The notes: generated by a model from the sequence alone, not told the origin. A stretch of DNA of 64,000 nt from Halobacterium wangiae (GCF_021249345.1 NZ_CP089588.1:1-64000); one strand, 5' to 3'. Positions 16,817 through 25,701 are shown, counted from the first letter of the stretch. A program made the numbers and translations.

Positions 16817-18085
16817 ATGACCGACCGGGTCTACGACTACGACGGGCCGCCACGAGTCTGCCACGAGGGCCACGTCTACTACGAATCGGACGTGATGCAG
16901 GAGCGCTACGACCTCCCGGACGTCGGCCAGCGCGAACAGACGGTAGCCGACGTCGAGGACCGACTGGACGTCGTCGTCTCGGGCGGGTCGATGGGCGGTC
17001 TGTTCGCGGCGACAGCACTCCGACAGGCGGGCCACGACGTGACGGTGTACGAGGAGACCGAACGCGGGAAGATGCGGGAACGCGGCGCGGGCATCATCGC
17101 ACACCCGGAGATGCTCACGTACCTCGAGGAACAGGGTATCGCCGACTGGGACCAGATCGCGACGCACACGAACCGGACCCACCACCTCGACCAGACCGGG
17201 AAGCCCGTCGACGTCGAGGGGCACGCGACGTACACGACGTCCTGGGACACCGTCTACCGGAACCTCCGGGACGACCTGCCGGAGGGGACCTACCGGATGG
17301 GCAAGGAGACGACGGGCGTCGAACAGCACGCCGACGGCGTCACCGTCTCGTTCGCGGACGGCGAGCAGGTCGAGGCCGACCTCCTCGTCGTCGCGGAGGG
17401 GTACCGTTCGCCGATGCGCGAGCAGTTCGTCCCCGAGCGCACCCCCGAGTACTCGGGCTACGTCGCGTACCGCGGGACGCTCCCCGAGTCGGCGGTCCTC
17501 CCCGAGTACCCGTCGACGTTCAGCGACGTCTACAACCTCTACCACGCGCCGCGCTCGCAGTTCCTCACCTACCCGGTTCCGGGGCCGAACGGCGAGATGG
17601 AGAAGGGCGAGCGTCGTATCAACTGGGTGTGGTACTACCCCTTCGAGGAGGGCGAGGCGCTGGACGACCTCCTGTACGACAACCGCGGCACCCAGCGGTC
17701 GCACTCCCTGCCACCGGGACTGATGCGCGAGGCGGTCCGCGAACAGCAGATAGCGATCGCCGGGGAGATCCTCCCGCCGCAGATGGAGTGGCTCGTCCGG
17801 CAGACTGCAGAACCGTTCGTGCAGTGCATCTACGACCTCGCCATCCCCCAGCTGGTGTTCGACGACGTCTGCGTCCTCGGCGACGCGGCGTTCTTCATCC
17901 GGCCGCACATGGCCGCGGGAACCGCCCACGCCGCGGCGGACGCCCTCGAACTGGCCGAGTCGATCTACAACGCCGACGACCTCGACACCGCATTGGCGGA
18001 GTGGGAGCGCGACCAGGTGGAGATGGGCTACCGCCTCGTCGAGGAAGCGCGACGTAGAGGCGACCGGTACACCGGCCAGTTCTAG
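16817..18085 (+). CDS. FAD-dependent monooxygenase, 2,6-dihydroxypyridine hydroxylase-like
   Basis: Flavoprotein aromatic hydroxylase of 422 residues. The FAD/Rossmann motif is GGSMGG at residues 56-61, after an N-terminal extension of about 45 residues. GAGIIAHPEML follows, and the C-terminal part holds the second FAD motif VCVLGDAAF followed by IRPHMAAGTAHAA. This combination most resembles 2,6-dihydroxypyridine 3-monooxygenase from nicotine degraders rather than salicylate hydroxylases. Such enzymes hydroxylate an activated ring with NAD(P)H and O2. It sits between a molybdenum hydroxylase and a maleate isomerase, consistent with N-heterocycle breakdown. ATG at 16817 is chosen because translation further upstream is antisense-like filler over coxM. 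Confidence 0.82.
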   Translation: MTDRVYDYDGPPRVCHEGHVYYESDVMQERYDLPDVGQREQTVADVEDRLDVVVSGGSMGGLFAATALRQAGHDVTVYEETERGKMRERGAGIIAHPEMLTYLEEQGIADWDQIATHTNRTHHLDQTGKPVDVEGHATYTTSWDTVYRNLRDDLPEGTYRMGKETTGVEQHADGVTVSFADGEQVEADLLVVAEGYRSPMREQFVPERTPEYSGYVAYRGTLPESAVLPEYPSTFSDVYNLYHAPRSQFLTYPVPGPNGEMEKGERRINWVWYYPFEEGEALDDLLYDNRGTQRSHSLPPGLMREAVREQQIAIAGEILPPQMEWLVRQTAEPFVQCIYDLAIPQLVFDDVCVLGDAAFFIRPHMAAGTAHAAADALELAESIYNADDLDTALAEWERDQVEMGYRLVEEARRRGDRYTGQF

Positions 18086-18095
18086 TTCTCGGTCG

Positions 18096-18587
18096 TCACT
18101 TGTCGGCTGACCCGACGGGCGAGAGATTGAGCGTTCCGTCCGCAGCGGCGCCCGTCTGTGGGATGAGGTCGTCGCGGTTCACTACCTCCTCGACGATGGA
18201 CTTGTCCACCGCCTCGAAGTCCGGGTAGTCGACCTCGACGAGGTTGCCCTCGGGGTCGTTGATGTACATCTGGGCGGCACCGTCGGGGAGTTCGTAGACG
18301 CTCGCGTTAGAACTCTCGCCCCAGTTCGCGAACAGGTCGTCTGCCTGGGCGCGCTGGTAGACCCCCTCGAAGTCGTCGACGGTGACCCCGAAGTGGTAGT
18401 AGGGGGCGGGCTCCATGTCGCGTTCGAAGAGGTGTATCTGCCCCGACTCGGCCTGCAGCCACTCGACCGGCACCTCGAAGTTCGGCGCCGGGATTCGCTC
18501 CAGACCGAGGACGTCACAGTAGAACGCTACCGAGGCCTCCAGGTCCCTGGCAAGTACACTCACGTGGTTGAGACTAGCACGCACCAT
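18096..18587 (-). CDS. VOC-family protein (glyoxalase/extradiol dioxygenase fold)
   Basis: Protein of 163 residues with a vicinal-oxygen-chelate fold. Likely metal ligands are visible: His in the first strand (LNHVSV), His in HFGVTV and Glu in NLVEVDYP. The fold covers glyoxalases, extradiol ring-cleavage dioxygenases, isomerases and resistance proteins. Beside a flavoprotein hydroxylase and a maleate isomerase, a ring-cleavage or isomerase role is attractive but unproven. It is convergent with the monooxygenase gene (10 nt apart). ATG at 18587 is preferred over a GTG 12 nt upstream. Confidence 0.75.
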   Translation of the reverse strand: MVRASLNHVSVLARDLEASVAFYCDVLGLERIPAPNFEVPVEWLQAESGQIHLFERDMEPAPYYHFGVTVDDFEGVYQRAQADDLFANWGESSNASVYELPDGAAQMYINDPEGNLVEVDYPDFEAVDKSIVEEVVNRDDLIPQTGAAADGTLNLSPVGSADK

Positions 18588-18675
18588 GGGCAGTAGCACG
18601 CCAACGGTGGGGATAAGTGTTGGCGTGAGCCCCAGTATCTGGGACCACGTGCCGGGTCTCTACCTCGCGCAGTCG

Positions 18676-18870
18676 CTACCGACTGAGCCATTCGAGGACG
18701 GCCTCGCCGATCGTGATTCCCAGGCCCGGTCGGCCCGGAATCTGAACCGTGTCGTCGGCGTTCGTGACGGAGGTCGGCGACGAGTTCGTCGCGAATCTTC
18801 CACGTCCGGTCGAACTCCGGTGGACAGGCTGGAGGAGATTGCTGTCAGTGCGACGTTCACCACCCTGGAA
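18676..18870 (-). pseudogene. Frameshifted C-terminal remnant of an enolase-superfamily (mandelate racemase/muconate lactonising) gene
   Basis: On the minus strand, three short segments in shifting frames read like the C-terminus of this family. From upstream to downstream they are SNLLQ, then EFDRTWKIRDELVAD (about 18775-18820), then VTNADDTVQIPGRPGLGI with a stop at 18676. The PGLGI ending after a short strand is typical of mandelate racemase/muconate cycloisomerase proteins. At least two frameshifts separate the parts and no N-terminal domain is present, so it is a decayed fragment. It occupies the gap between the VOC gene and the maleate isomerase. Confidence 0.45.
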
Positions 18871-18933
18871 ACCGGCAGACTGCGGGCCGTCTGCCGGCGC
18901 TCCGGGAGTACCCCGACTATCCGCCCGACAGTC

Positions 18934-18937
18934 TATA
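18934..18937 (+). promoter_or_regulatory. TATA box of the maleate isomerase gene
   Basis: CTATAC with core TATA at 18934-18937 lies 26-29 nt before the ATG at 18963. The spacing supports a leaderless transcript starting at this ATG rather than at the GTG 9 nt upstream. Confidence 0.5.
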
Positions 18938-18962
18938 CGCATCGAGTGCGTTAGTGAGTACC

Positions 18963-19721
18963 ATGACCGAGGAGTTCAGAGTCGGGCTGATAGTCCCGAG
19001 TTCGAACGTCACGATGGAGACGGAGATTCCAGCGATGCTCGACGCGCGGCCCAAGCACTACGGCGAATCGTTCACGTTCCACTCCAGTCGGATGCGGATG
19101 CAGAGCGTCACCCAGGAGGAACTCGAGCGGATGGACGAGCAGTCCGAGCACTGCGCGACCCTGCTGTCGGACGCCCACTGCGACGTCCTCGCGTACGCCT
19201 GTCTCATCGGCATCATGGCCCAGGGCGCCGGCTACCACGAGGACAGCGAGGCGACACTCTACCAGCAGACCGTCGACAACGACGCCGCGGCACCGGTGGT
19301 GACGAGCGCCGGCGCGCTCGTGCGGGCGCTCGACCGCCTCGAGGCCGAGCAGGTCACGCTCGTCGCGCCCTACGTCGAGGAACTCACGCAGACGGTCATC
19401 GACTACTTCGAGAGCAGCGGCGTCGACGTCGTCGACTACGAGACGCTGGAGTGTCCCGACAACCTCGAAGTCGCACAGCTAGACCAGCGGAACCTCCTGA
19501 ACATCGCTGCGGACCTGGATACGGACTCCGCCGACGCGCTGGTGCTGTCCTCGTGCGTCCAGATGCCGTCGCTCACCGCGATACAGGCCGCCGAGGACCG
19601 CTTCGGTCTCCCGGTGTTCTCGGCCGCCTCCGCCACCACGTACGAGATTCTCGACCACCTGGACCTCAGTACACAGGTCCCAGGGGCGGGGCGACTCCTC
19701 GACGGCGGCATCAACGACTAG
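18963..19721 (+). CDS. maiA: Maleate cis-trans isomerase
   Basis: Asp/Glu racemase-superfamily enzyme of 252 residues. The N-terminus (VGLIVPSSNVTMETEIPAML) and FTFHSSRMRMQ at about 37-47 are signatures of maleate isomerase (MaiA/NicE). The two catalytic Cys expected in the family are present, C80 in YACLIGIM and C198 in LSSCVQMPS. It converts maleate to fumarate, the last step of nicotinate and related pyridine pathways through N-formylmaleamate and maleamate; maleate also arises from gentisate by hydrolysis. It lies at the end of the island carrying a molybdenum hydroxylase and a dihydroxypyridine hydroxylase-like flavoprotein. Confidence 0.88.
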   Translation: MTEEFRVGLIVPSSNVTMETEIPAMLDARPKHYGESFTFHSSRMRMQSVTQEELERMDEQSEHCATLLSDAHCDVLAYACLIGIMAQGAGYHEDSEATLYQQTVDNDAAAPVVTSAGALVRALDRLEAEQVTLVAPYVEELTQTVIDYFESSGVDVVDYETLECPDNLEVAQLDQRNLLNIAADLDTDSADALVLSSCVQMPSLTAIQAAEDRFGLPVFSAASATTYEILDHLDLSTQVPGAGRLLDGGIND

Positions 19722-20874
19722 TCGACGCGATGGACGAACTGGCTGCCCGCGAGTAGTGCCCGGGCGAGTCCGGGACGTTCGGACATTTATCACAACTATG
19801 TGTATAATCCGATTCTGATATTTCTCGCCACGAGCGGCGATATCGTGGGGCCGTTCTACTCCGGCGGTGAGTCCACGCCCAGTACGGCGAACCCCCGTAC
19901 AATCACCTCGAGATCGACAGACAACCCGGAGACGATTAGCCTCGAAGGTCGCTCTCGTTCTGTCTCCCTCGCGGTATCGGTTCAACTGCCGTGAGTACAG
20001 AACGCTGTGGCGTACATCGATCGGCGAGTCAGTCTCAAATTGTATGCGAGCAGGAGGTGAGCAACCTGCAGAGCCCGGTTAGTAGACGTATCCGGTGGCG
20101 TAGAGTCCGGGAACCACTGTATCCAGGACGGCCATCGACGCAGTTCTTCGTAGCGGGCACCCACGAGGAGTCAGCGCACTCTAAACCCTGATCTACCGAC
20201 GAAGAGACGCCGTCGAGCCTCCGGAGGCTACGAGCAGCCCGAGGGCGCTTCTCGGAGCGCGAGTGGCGCCTCTGACCAGATCGAGTGCATGGCCCTGGTC
20301 ACGACTCAGTAGGTACACCGGCAGGTCGGCAACTAGTGTCACTGAGTAGGTAATACAGTGTTCCTACCCAGTTATAAACATGTCTACTATTACTGGACGG
20401 TTCACTTGAACTGCCTCAGATTTCCCTTCGGTGCCCGTAGTGAATTTAGAATGACCGTGCACGACCTACAACGAGGATCGACCGTTACTAGCGCGACAAC
20501 CCACCGAGATAACAACTGTACTGTTGTTATTCTTTAACGCCCGGGAGCCAACCCATAGTTCGTAATATACGAAACACAGCACTTCAAGGGGTGGAATCAC
20601 ACACGTCGACAGAATCGATTCCTCCCCAGGTACACGCTACAGCACCGACACGGAACGGGGTTCTCCCGATAACTCTACGAACCACCAGAGAGGTTCTCCG
20701 GCTCCAGGCAGATCCCACGCCCACCTATCCGCGAAATACGAATGAAGAGAGGATAGTGATTCTGACGTGAATGTGTGACCTTGAGTGAACGGAGCGACAC
20801 CTACGTCGAACCGCTCGAACACCGAGTGCAGTTCTTCATCCACGGATGGAGGTTCGATCAGACGTCGACCGTGT
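19722..20874. other. Gene-poor, AT-richer intergenic region
   Basis: About 1.15 kb with no convincing gene. Short open frames on both strands lack the acidic composition and GC-rich third positions of neighbouring genes. It contains a perfect palindrome AGCCTCCGGAGGCT at 20216-20229, an inverted repeat at 20509-20530 and isolated TATA-like strings. It may be a degraded junction at the end of the catabolic island; no transposase or tRNA remnant could be recognised. Confidence 0.5.
20509..20530. repeat. Inverted repeat ATAACAAC-6-GTTGTTAT
   Basis: Perfect 8-bp arms with a TGTACT spacer. It is the most symmetric element in the gene-poor region, about 345 nt beyond the stop of the leftward IclR gene. 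Followed by TTCTTTAAC. Could be an operator of a lost gene, a terminator for IclR readthrough, or decayed mobile DNA. Confidence 0.4.
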
Positions 20875-21645
20875 TCAGGAATACGAGAGGTTGAGTTCGA
20901 TGATGTTCTTGGCGTTCTGGAGCTGCTGTTTTATCTCGCCGTCGATGCGCTCCAGGGACATCCGGCTGGTCGGTCCCGTGACGCTGATGGCGCCCACGAC
21001 CTCGCCGTCGTGGAACAGCGGCGTTGCGACGCAGTTGAGGCCGCTGATGCGCTCCTCGTGATCGTAGGAGAACCCCTCTGCGCGGATCTCGTCGAGGGTC
21101 TCGTGGAGTTCCTCGCGGTCGGTGATGGTGTTCTCGGTCTTCGCGGGGAGCCCGTGGCGGTCCAGGATAGACTCCACCCGCTCCTCGGGGAGGGACGCGA
21201 GTATCGACTTCCCGATGGCCGTCGTGTGGAGGAGTATCTGCTGGCCGTTGTAGGAGTCGATCTTCACGGCGTTCTCGCCCTTCATGCGGTAGATGAACGT
21301 GCCGCGGCCGTCCTGCTCGACGAGGAGGTTCGCGAGTTCGCCGGTCTCCTCGGCGACGGCCTCGAGTTCGGGTTCGGCGACTGGGTAGAGCGGGACCCTG
21401 GTGCGGGCGTACGCGCCGAGGTCGAGGAAGCGCAGGCCGACCTCGTAGGCACCGTCGTCCTCGACGACGTAGCCGTGGTGGGCGAGCGTCTGGAGGTAGT
21501 TGTGGACGCTACTCTTCGGGAGGTCGACTGCCTCCGTCGCCTCGGTCAACGTGGCGCCGTCGGCCTCCTTGAGGAACTCCACGAGTTCCAGCGTTCGCTC
21601 CGCCGTCTTGACCGGCGTCCGTGGGCCCGCGTCACGTCGATTCAT
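20875..21645 (-). CDS. IclR-family transcriptional regulator
   Basis: Regulator of 256 residues. An N-terminal winged helix-turn-helix (about 14-75, containing DLPKSSVHNYLQTL as recognition region) is followed by an IclR effector-binding domain (about 85-256, with AIGKSILASLPEE and a C-terminal VVGAISVTGP segment). IclR proteins commonly control aromatic and organic-acid catabolism. It is the last gene of the minus-strand 2-oxoacid dehydrogenase cluster and may regulate it, or the adjoining island. ATG at 21645 is used; a TATA-like CATATAC at 21686-21692 would also allow a leaderless start at a GTG at 21660. Confidence 0.88.
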   Translation of the reverse strand: MNRRDAGPRTPVKTAERTLELVEFLKEADGATLTEATEAVDLPKSSVHNYLQTLAHHGYVVEDDGAYEVGLRFLDLGAYARTRVPLYPVAEPELEAVAEETGELANLLVEQDGRGTFIYRMKGENAVKIDSYNGQQILLHTTAIGKSILASLPEERVESILDRHGLPAKTENTITDREELHETLDEIRAEGFSYDHEERISGLNCVATPLFHDGEVVGAISVTGPTSRMSLERIDGEIKQQLQNAKNIIELNLSYS

Positions 21646-21702
21646 GGCTCGACAGAACACGTTCGGGAAGAAAAACCTTCTGTCCGTATATGACGAACCT
21701 CG

Positions 21703-22641
21703 TCAGACGATCCGGTTCCAGGGTTCCCGGTCGGCGGCGAGACACGTCGCGTTGTTCGTGACGAGCTCCGCAACCTTCTCGCCGTAGTTGTTCGACTGTG
21801 CCGCGGCGTGGGGCGTGACGATGACCTCGTCCATCTCCCAGAGCGGCGACTCGGGCTCGAGCGGTTCCGTGGCGAACACGTCCAGGGCTGCACCGGCGAT
21901 TTCGCCGCTCTCAAGGGCGGCCACCAGCGCGTTCTGTTCGACGATCTCCCCGCGACTCACATTCACCAGGAACGCGTCCTCGCGCATCGCGACGAGCGCC
22001 TCGGCACCGACGAGGCCGCGCGTGGACTCCCTGAGCGGAGCGGTGAGCACGACGAAGCGCGCGTCCGCGACGGCCTCCTCGAGTCGGCTCACGTCGTAGA
22101 CGCGGTCCAGACCGAGTGCCGACACCGGCCTGACGTCGACGCCCCAGACGTCCATGCCGAGCGCCGCGGCGCGCGTCGCAACGCTCGACCCCAGCGCGCC
22201 GAGGCCGACCACGCAGACGGACGCCCTGCCGAGTTCGAACGGGCGCTCCCAGTGGGTGCGCTCCCAGTCTGCGTCGCCCTGGTTGTCCCGGTAGTGGTGG
22301 AGCCCCTTCGCCTGTGCGAGCATCATGCCGAGTGCGCTCTCCGCGACGAGGTCGCCGGCGACCCCCGTACTGTTCGTCAGCGTGATGCCTCCGGCCTCGT
22401 AGGCGTCCAGTGGGAAGTCCTCGTACCCCGACCGGATGGTGTGGACCCAATCGACGCTCCCGAGGAACTGCTCGTGGTGGTAGACGGTGACCGCGGCGTC
22501 GCAGTCCGCCAGGTCGGACACGTCGCGCACGACGACCTCGCAGTCGAGGTCCGTGAGCAGGTCGCGGAGGTGCTCCGGTGGACACGGGTGGTCGCCCCAC
22601 TCCACGATGGCGAGTCGGTCGAACGGCGTCTCGACGGTCAT
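21703..22641 (-). CDS. D-isomer-specific 2-hydroxyacid dehydrogenase
   Basis: NAD(P)-dependent dehydrogenase of 312 residues. The NAD-binding GxGxxG is GLGALG near residue 147. The catalytic Arg lies in LTAPLRESTRG, and the catalytic His in TPHAAAQS near 287. The family interconverts D-2-hydroxyacids and 2-oxoacids (glyoxylate/hydroxypyruvate reductases, phosphoglycerate dehydrogenases). Its ATG overlaps the E3 gene stop by 4 nt, so it belongs to the 2-oxoacid dehydrogenase operon and probably feeds or drains the same 2-oxoacid pool. Exact substrate unknown. Confidence 0.85.
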   Translation of the reverse strand: MTVETPFDRLAIVEWGDHPCPPEHLRDLLTDLDCEVVVRDVSDLADCDAAVTVYHHEQFLGSVDWVHTIRSGYEDFPLDAYEAGGITLTNSTGVAGDLVAESALGMMLAQAKGLHHYRDNQGDADWERTHWERPFELGRASVCVVGLGALGSSVATRAAALGMDVWGVDVRPVSALGLDRVYDVSRLEEAVADARFVVLTAPLRESTRGLVGAEALVAMREDAFLVNVSRGEIVEQNALVAALESGEIAGAALDVFATEPLEPESPLWEMDEVIVTPHAAAQSNNYGEKVAELVTNNATCLAADREPWNRIV

Positions 22642-24062
22642 CGGTTGAGCGTGTGGATGGCCTGCCCGCGGGCGTTCTCTGCAGCCTCCATCACGGCCTC
22701 CGAGAGCGTCGGGTGGGTGTGGATGGTGCGCGCGATGTCCTCGAGGGTGGCGCCGAGTTCGATGGCGAGCGTGACCTCCGCGACGAGTTCGGAGGCCTCC
22801 GGCCCGACGATCTGGGCGCCGAGCACGAACTCGTCGTCGCCGTCCGCGACGAGGCGAACGAACCCCTCGTCGTTGCCGGTCGTCAGGGACCGGCCGCTCG
22901 CGCGGAACGGCATCTGGCCCACCACGGGGTCGAAGCCGGCGTCGGCGGCCTCGGCCTCGGTCATCCCGACGGTCGCAATCTCGGGGTCGGTGAAGACGAC
23001 GCTCGGGACGGCCTGGTAGTCGAGGGCCGCGGGTTCGCCCGCGACGACCTCGGCGGCGACGACGCCCTCCCTGCTGGCCTTGTGCGCGAGCATCGGTTCG
23101 CCGGCGACGTCCCCGACGGCGAAGATGTTGTCCACGTCGGTCCGGGCTCGACCGTCGGTCTCCAGGAAGCCCGCCTCGTTCGGTTCCAGCCCGGTAGCTT
23201 CGAGTTCGAGGGTGTCGGTGACGGGTTCACGACCGACCGCCACGAGGACCCGATCGGCCTCGTAGGACGACTCCTCGCCATCCTCGGTCTCCGTGGTGAC
23301 GACGATGCCGCCGTCGGTCTCCTCCCACCCGCTGGCCGCCTCGCCGAACTCGAACTGGATGCCGAGGTCCGCAGCGCGCTCGGTCACGACGCGCGTGACG
23401 TCGTCCTCGTAAGTGGGGAGTGCGCCGTCGAGCATCTCGACGACCGTGACGTCCGACCCGGCCTTCGCGAACGTCGTGGAGAGTTCCATGCCGATGTAGC
23501 CGGCGCCCACCACGACGAGTTCGTCGGGTACAGCCTCGGCGTCGAGCGCGTCCCGCGAGGACCAGACGGGGTCGTCCTCGAAGTCGAAGCCCGGCACCTC
23601 GATGGCGCGGGAGCCCGTGGCCACGATGGCGTGCTCGAACTCGATGGTCTCCATGCCCTGGCCGCTGCCGCCGTGGGCGATGCGCGCGGTGTGTTCGTCC
23701 TCGAAGGCTGCCGTCCCCTCGACGAGATTGACGCCGTTGGCCTTGCAGAGCTTCTCGACGCCGCCGGTCAACTGGTCGACGACGCCGTCCTTCCAGTCTG
23801 CCATCGCTGGCATGTCTATCTCGGGGTCGGCCACGACGCCCATCTCGGCGGCTTCGCCCGCGTCGTGAGCGAGGTCCGTCGCCGTGATGAGTGCCTTCGA
23901 CGGGATACAGCCGTAGTTGAGACAGGTCCCCCCGTAGGCGTCGCGCTCGACGAGTGTCGTGTCGAGGTCGTGCTGGGCCGCCCGAATCGCGGCCACGTAC
24001 CCACCGGGACCGCCGCCCACTACGAGCACGTCTGTTCCGGTCGCTATGTCGCCCATTACCAT
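22638..24062 (-). CDS. lpdA: Dihydrolipoyl dehydrogenase (E3)
   Basis: Flavoprotein disulfide reductase of 474 residues. FAD motif GGGPGG at 16-21, redox-active pair C47 and C52 in GGTCLNYGC, the NAD motif GAGYIGME near 190, the second FAD motif NIFAVGDV near 322 and the C-terminal His-Glu pair in HTHPTLSE. It reoxidises the dihydrolipoyl arm of the E2 protein encoded just upstream (73 nt gap). ATG at 24062 (MVMGD) fits the usual haloarchaeal E3 N-terminus; an ATG two codons later is equally possible. It overlaps the downstream hydroxyacid dehydrogenase by 4 nt. Confidence 0.92.
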   Translation of the reverse strand: MVMGDIATGTDVLVVGGGPGGYVAAIRAAQHDLDTTLVERDAYGGTCLNYGCIPSKALITATDLAHDAGEAAEMGVVADPEIDMPAMADWKDGVVDQLTGGVEKLCKANGVNLVEGTAAFEDEHTARIAHGGSGQGMETIEFEHAIVATGSRAIEVPGFDFEDDPVWSSRDALDAEAVPDELVVVGAGYIGMELSTTFAKAGSDVTVVEMLDGALPTYEDDVTRVVTERAADLGIQFEFGEAASGWEETDGGIVVTTETEDGEESSYEADRVLVAVGREPVTDTLELEATGLEPNEAGFLETDGRARTDVDNIFAVGDVAGEPMLAHKASREGVVAAEVVAGEPAALDYQAVPSVVFTDPEIATVGMTEAEAADAGFDPVVGQMPFRASGRSLTTGNDEGFVRLVADGDDEFVLGAQIVGPEASELVAEVTLAIELGATLEDIARTIHTHPTLSEAVMEAAENARGQAIHTLNR

Positions 24063-24135
24063 GGCTCCCGGTTCACGACCCCCCTGCAAAAGTCCACGTG
24101 TTTCGGCCAGCGTTCCCGTCCGAGAGAGCGCGCTC

Positions 24136-25701
24136 TCAGAGCAGCAGACGGGCGGGCCGACCGAGCAGTTCCTGCACGCGGTTGGTGAACTGGGCGGCGT
24201 CCGCGCCGTCGACGAGGCGGTGGTCGACGGACATCGAGAGGCGCATCGTCTCCCGGGGGACGACCTGGTCGTCGACGACCCACGGCCGCTTCGCGATCGG
24301 CCCCATCGCCAGGATGGCCGCCTCGGGGTGGTTGATGATGGGCGAGGAGAACTCGCCGCCGATGACGCCAATGTTCGTGATGGTGAACGTCCCGCCCTGC
24401 ATCTCCTCGCGGGCGAGTTCGCGATTGCGGGCGCGGGTGGCGAGGTCGTCTATCTCCCTGGCGAGTTCGACTAACCCCTTCCGGTCGGCGTGTTTCACGA
24501 CGGGCACCATCAGGCCCGCGTCCGTCGCCACCGCGATGCCGATGTTGTACTCGTCGTGGAGCACGATCTCCCCGGCCGCCTCGTCGAGACTGGAGTTGAG
24601 GAACGGGAACTCCTGGAGCGCGCGTGTGACCGCCTTCACGACGAACGGGAGGTAGGTGAGGTTCACCCCCTCCTGTTCGGCCGCCTCCGAGAGTTCCGCC
24701 CGCACCTCGACCAGGTCGCTGGCGTCGAACTCGTCGTGGTGGGCGACGTGCGGGGCAGTGTACTTCGACTGGGCCATCTGCTCGCCGATGGTCCGCCGGA
24801 TGCCGGTGTACGGGACCCGCTCCCCGGACGTCGGGCCGCTGGCTGCCCCACCGGCAGCCCCTTGGGCTGGCGCGCTCCCCTCCTCCGGGGCCTCAGTACC
24901 GCTGGATTCGACGTACGCACGGACGTCCTCGGGCGTGACGAACGCCTCGCCGTTCCGTTCCTCGCTGGCTGGTACGTCGTTGATGTCCACGCCCGCCTCC
25001 CGCGCTAGCTGGCGCGTCGCCGGCATCGCGAGCGTGCGGTCGCGCGCTGCACCCTCACTCTCCACGAGCACGGGTTCCTGCCGGGACGACCCCGAGGAAC
25101 GCTCGGTGCCACCCTGCGTGGCCGCTGACGCAGGGGCGGTCTCGGCGTCTGTCCCCGTCGCAGTCGCTCCGGCGTCCGCGTCCACCGTGCCGCCAGCATC
25201 TGACACGGCACGCACGTCGGCGGCGGTCACCCGGCCCCCCTCTCCGCTCCCCTGGACGGAGGCGAGATCGACGCCGAGTTCGCGGGCTAGCGTCCGGGTG
25301 CTCGGCGCGGCAAACACGCGCTCGGTGGACGGGCCGGGAGTGTCGCCCGGGACGTCCTCTGCCGCCGCCCCGCTGTCGTCACCGACGGATTCGGTCGCCG
25401 ATTCGACTGTCTCCTCGGTGTCGTCCGTGGACGATGCCGCCGACGCGTCGGCGGCCGCGTCGGGGACGTCGAAGGTGACGATGACGGAGTCGACGTCGAC
25501 CATCTCGCCCTCCTCGGCGTGGAGTTCCGACACTGTGCCGTCGTACGGCGACGGCACCTCCACGAGCGCCTTGTCCGTCTCCACTTCGGCGATGGTCTGG
25601 TCGGCCGTGACCTCTTCGCCGACGGAGACGAACCACGAGACGAGTTCGCCCTCCGCGATACCTTCACCCAGGTCTGGTAGCTCGAACTGCTGGTCGGCCA
25701 T
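24136..25701 (-). CDS. 2-oxoacid dehydrogenase acyltransferase (E2) with two E3-binding domains
   Basis: Dihydrolipoamide acyltransferase of 521 residues. It has one lipoyl domain (about 3-78, lipoylated K44 in ETDKA), an acidic linker, a peripheral subunit-binding domain (about 130-166), a second linker rich in Ala/Glu/Thr, a second peripheral subunit-binding domain (about 224-263) and the catalytic domain (295-521) with H494 and D498 in DHRLVDG. It forms the core of the complex and transfers acyl groups to CoA. Two binding domains in one chain are more than the single copy of most bacterial E2 proteins. Substrate (pyruvate, branched-chain or other 2-oxoacid) cannot be fixed from sequence. 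Confidence 0.9.
   Translation of the reverse strand: MADQQFELPDLGEGIAEGELVSWFVSVGEEVTADQTIAEVETDKALVEVPSPYDGTVSELHAEEGEMVDVDSVIVTFDVPDAAADASAASSTDDTEETVESATESVGDDSGAAAEDVPGDTPGPSTERVFAAPSTRTLARELGVDLASVQGSGEGGRVTAADVRAVSDAGGTVDADAGATATGTDAETAPASAATQGGTERSSGSSRQEPVLVESEGAARDRTLAMPATRQLAREAGVDINDVPASEERNGEAFVTPEDVRAYVESSGTEAPEEGSAPAQGAAGGAASGPTSGERVPYTGIRRTIGEQMAQSKYTAPHVAHHDEFDASDLVEVRAELSEAAEQEGVNLTYLPFVVKAVTRALQEFPFLNSSLDEAAGEIVLHDEYNIGIAVATDAGLMVPVVKHADRKGLVELAREIDDLATRARNRELAREEMQGGTFTITNIGVIGGEFSSPIINHPEAAILAMGPIAKRPWVVDDQVVPRETMRLSMSVDHRLVDGADAAQFTNRVQELLGRPARLLL

Noticed and set aside
19479-20843. Short open frames in the gene-poor region, including 20637-20843 on the minus strand
   Set aside because: Weak third-position GC, non-acidic composition and no recognisable domain; probably chance frames.
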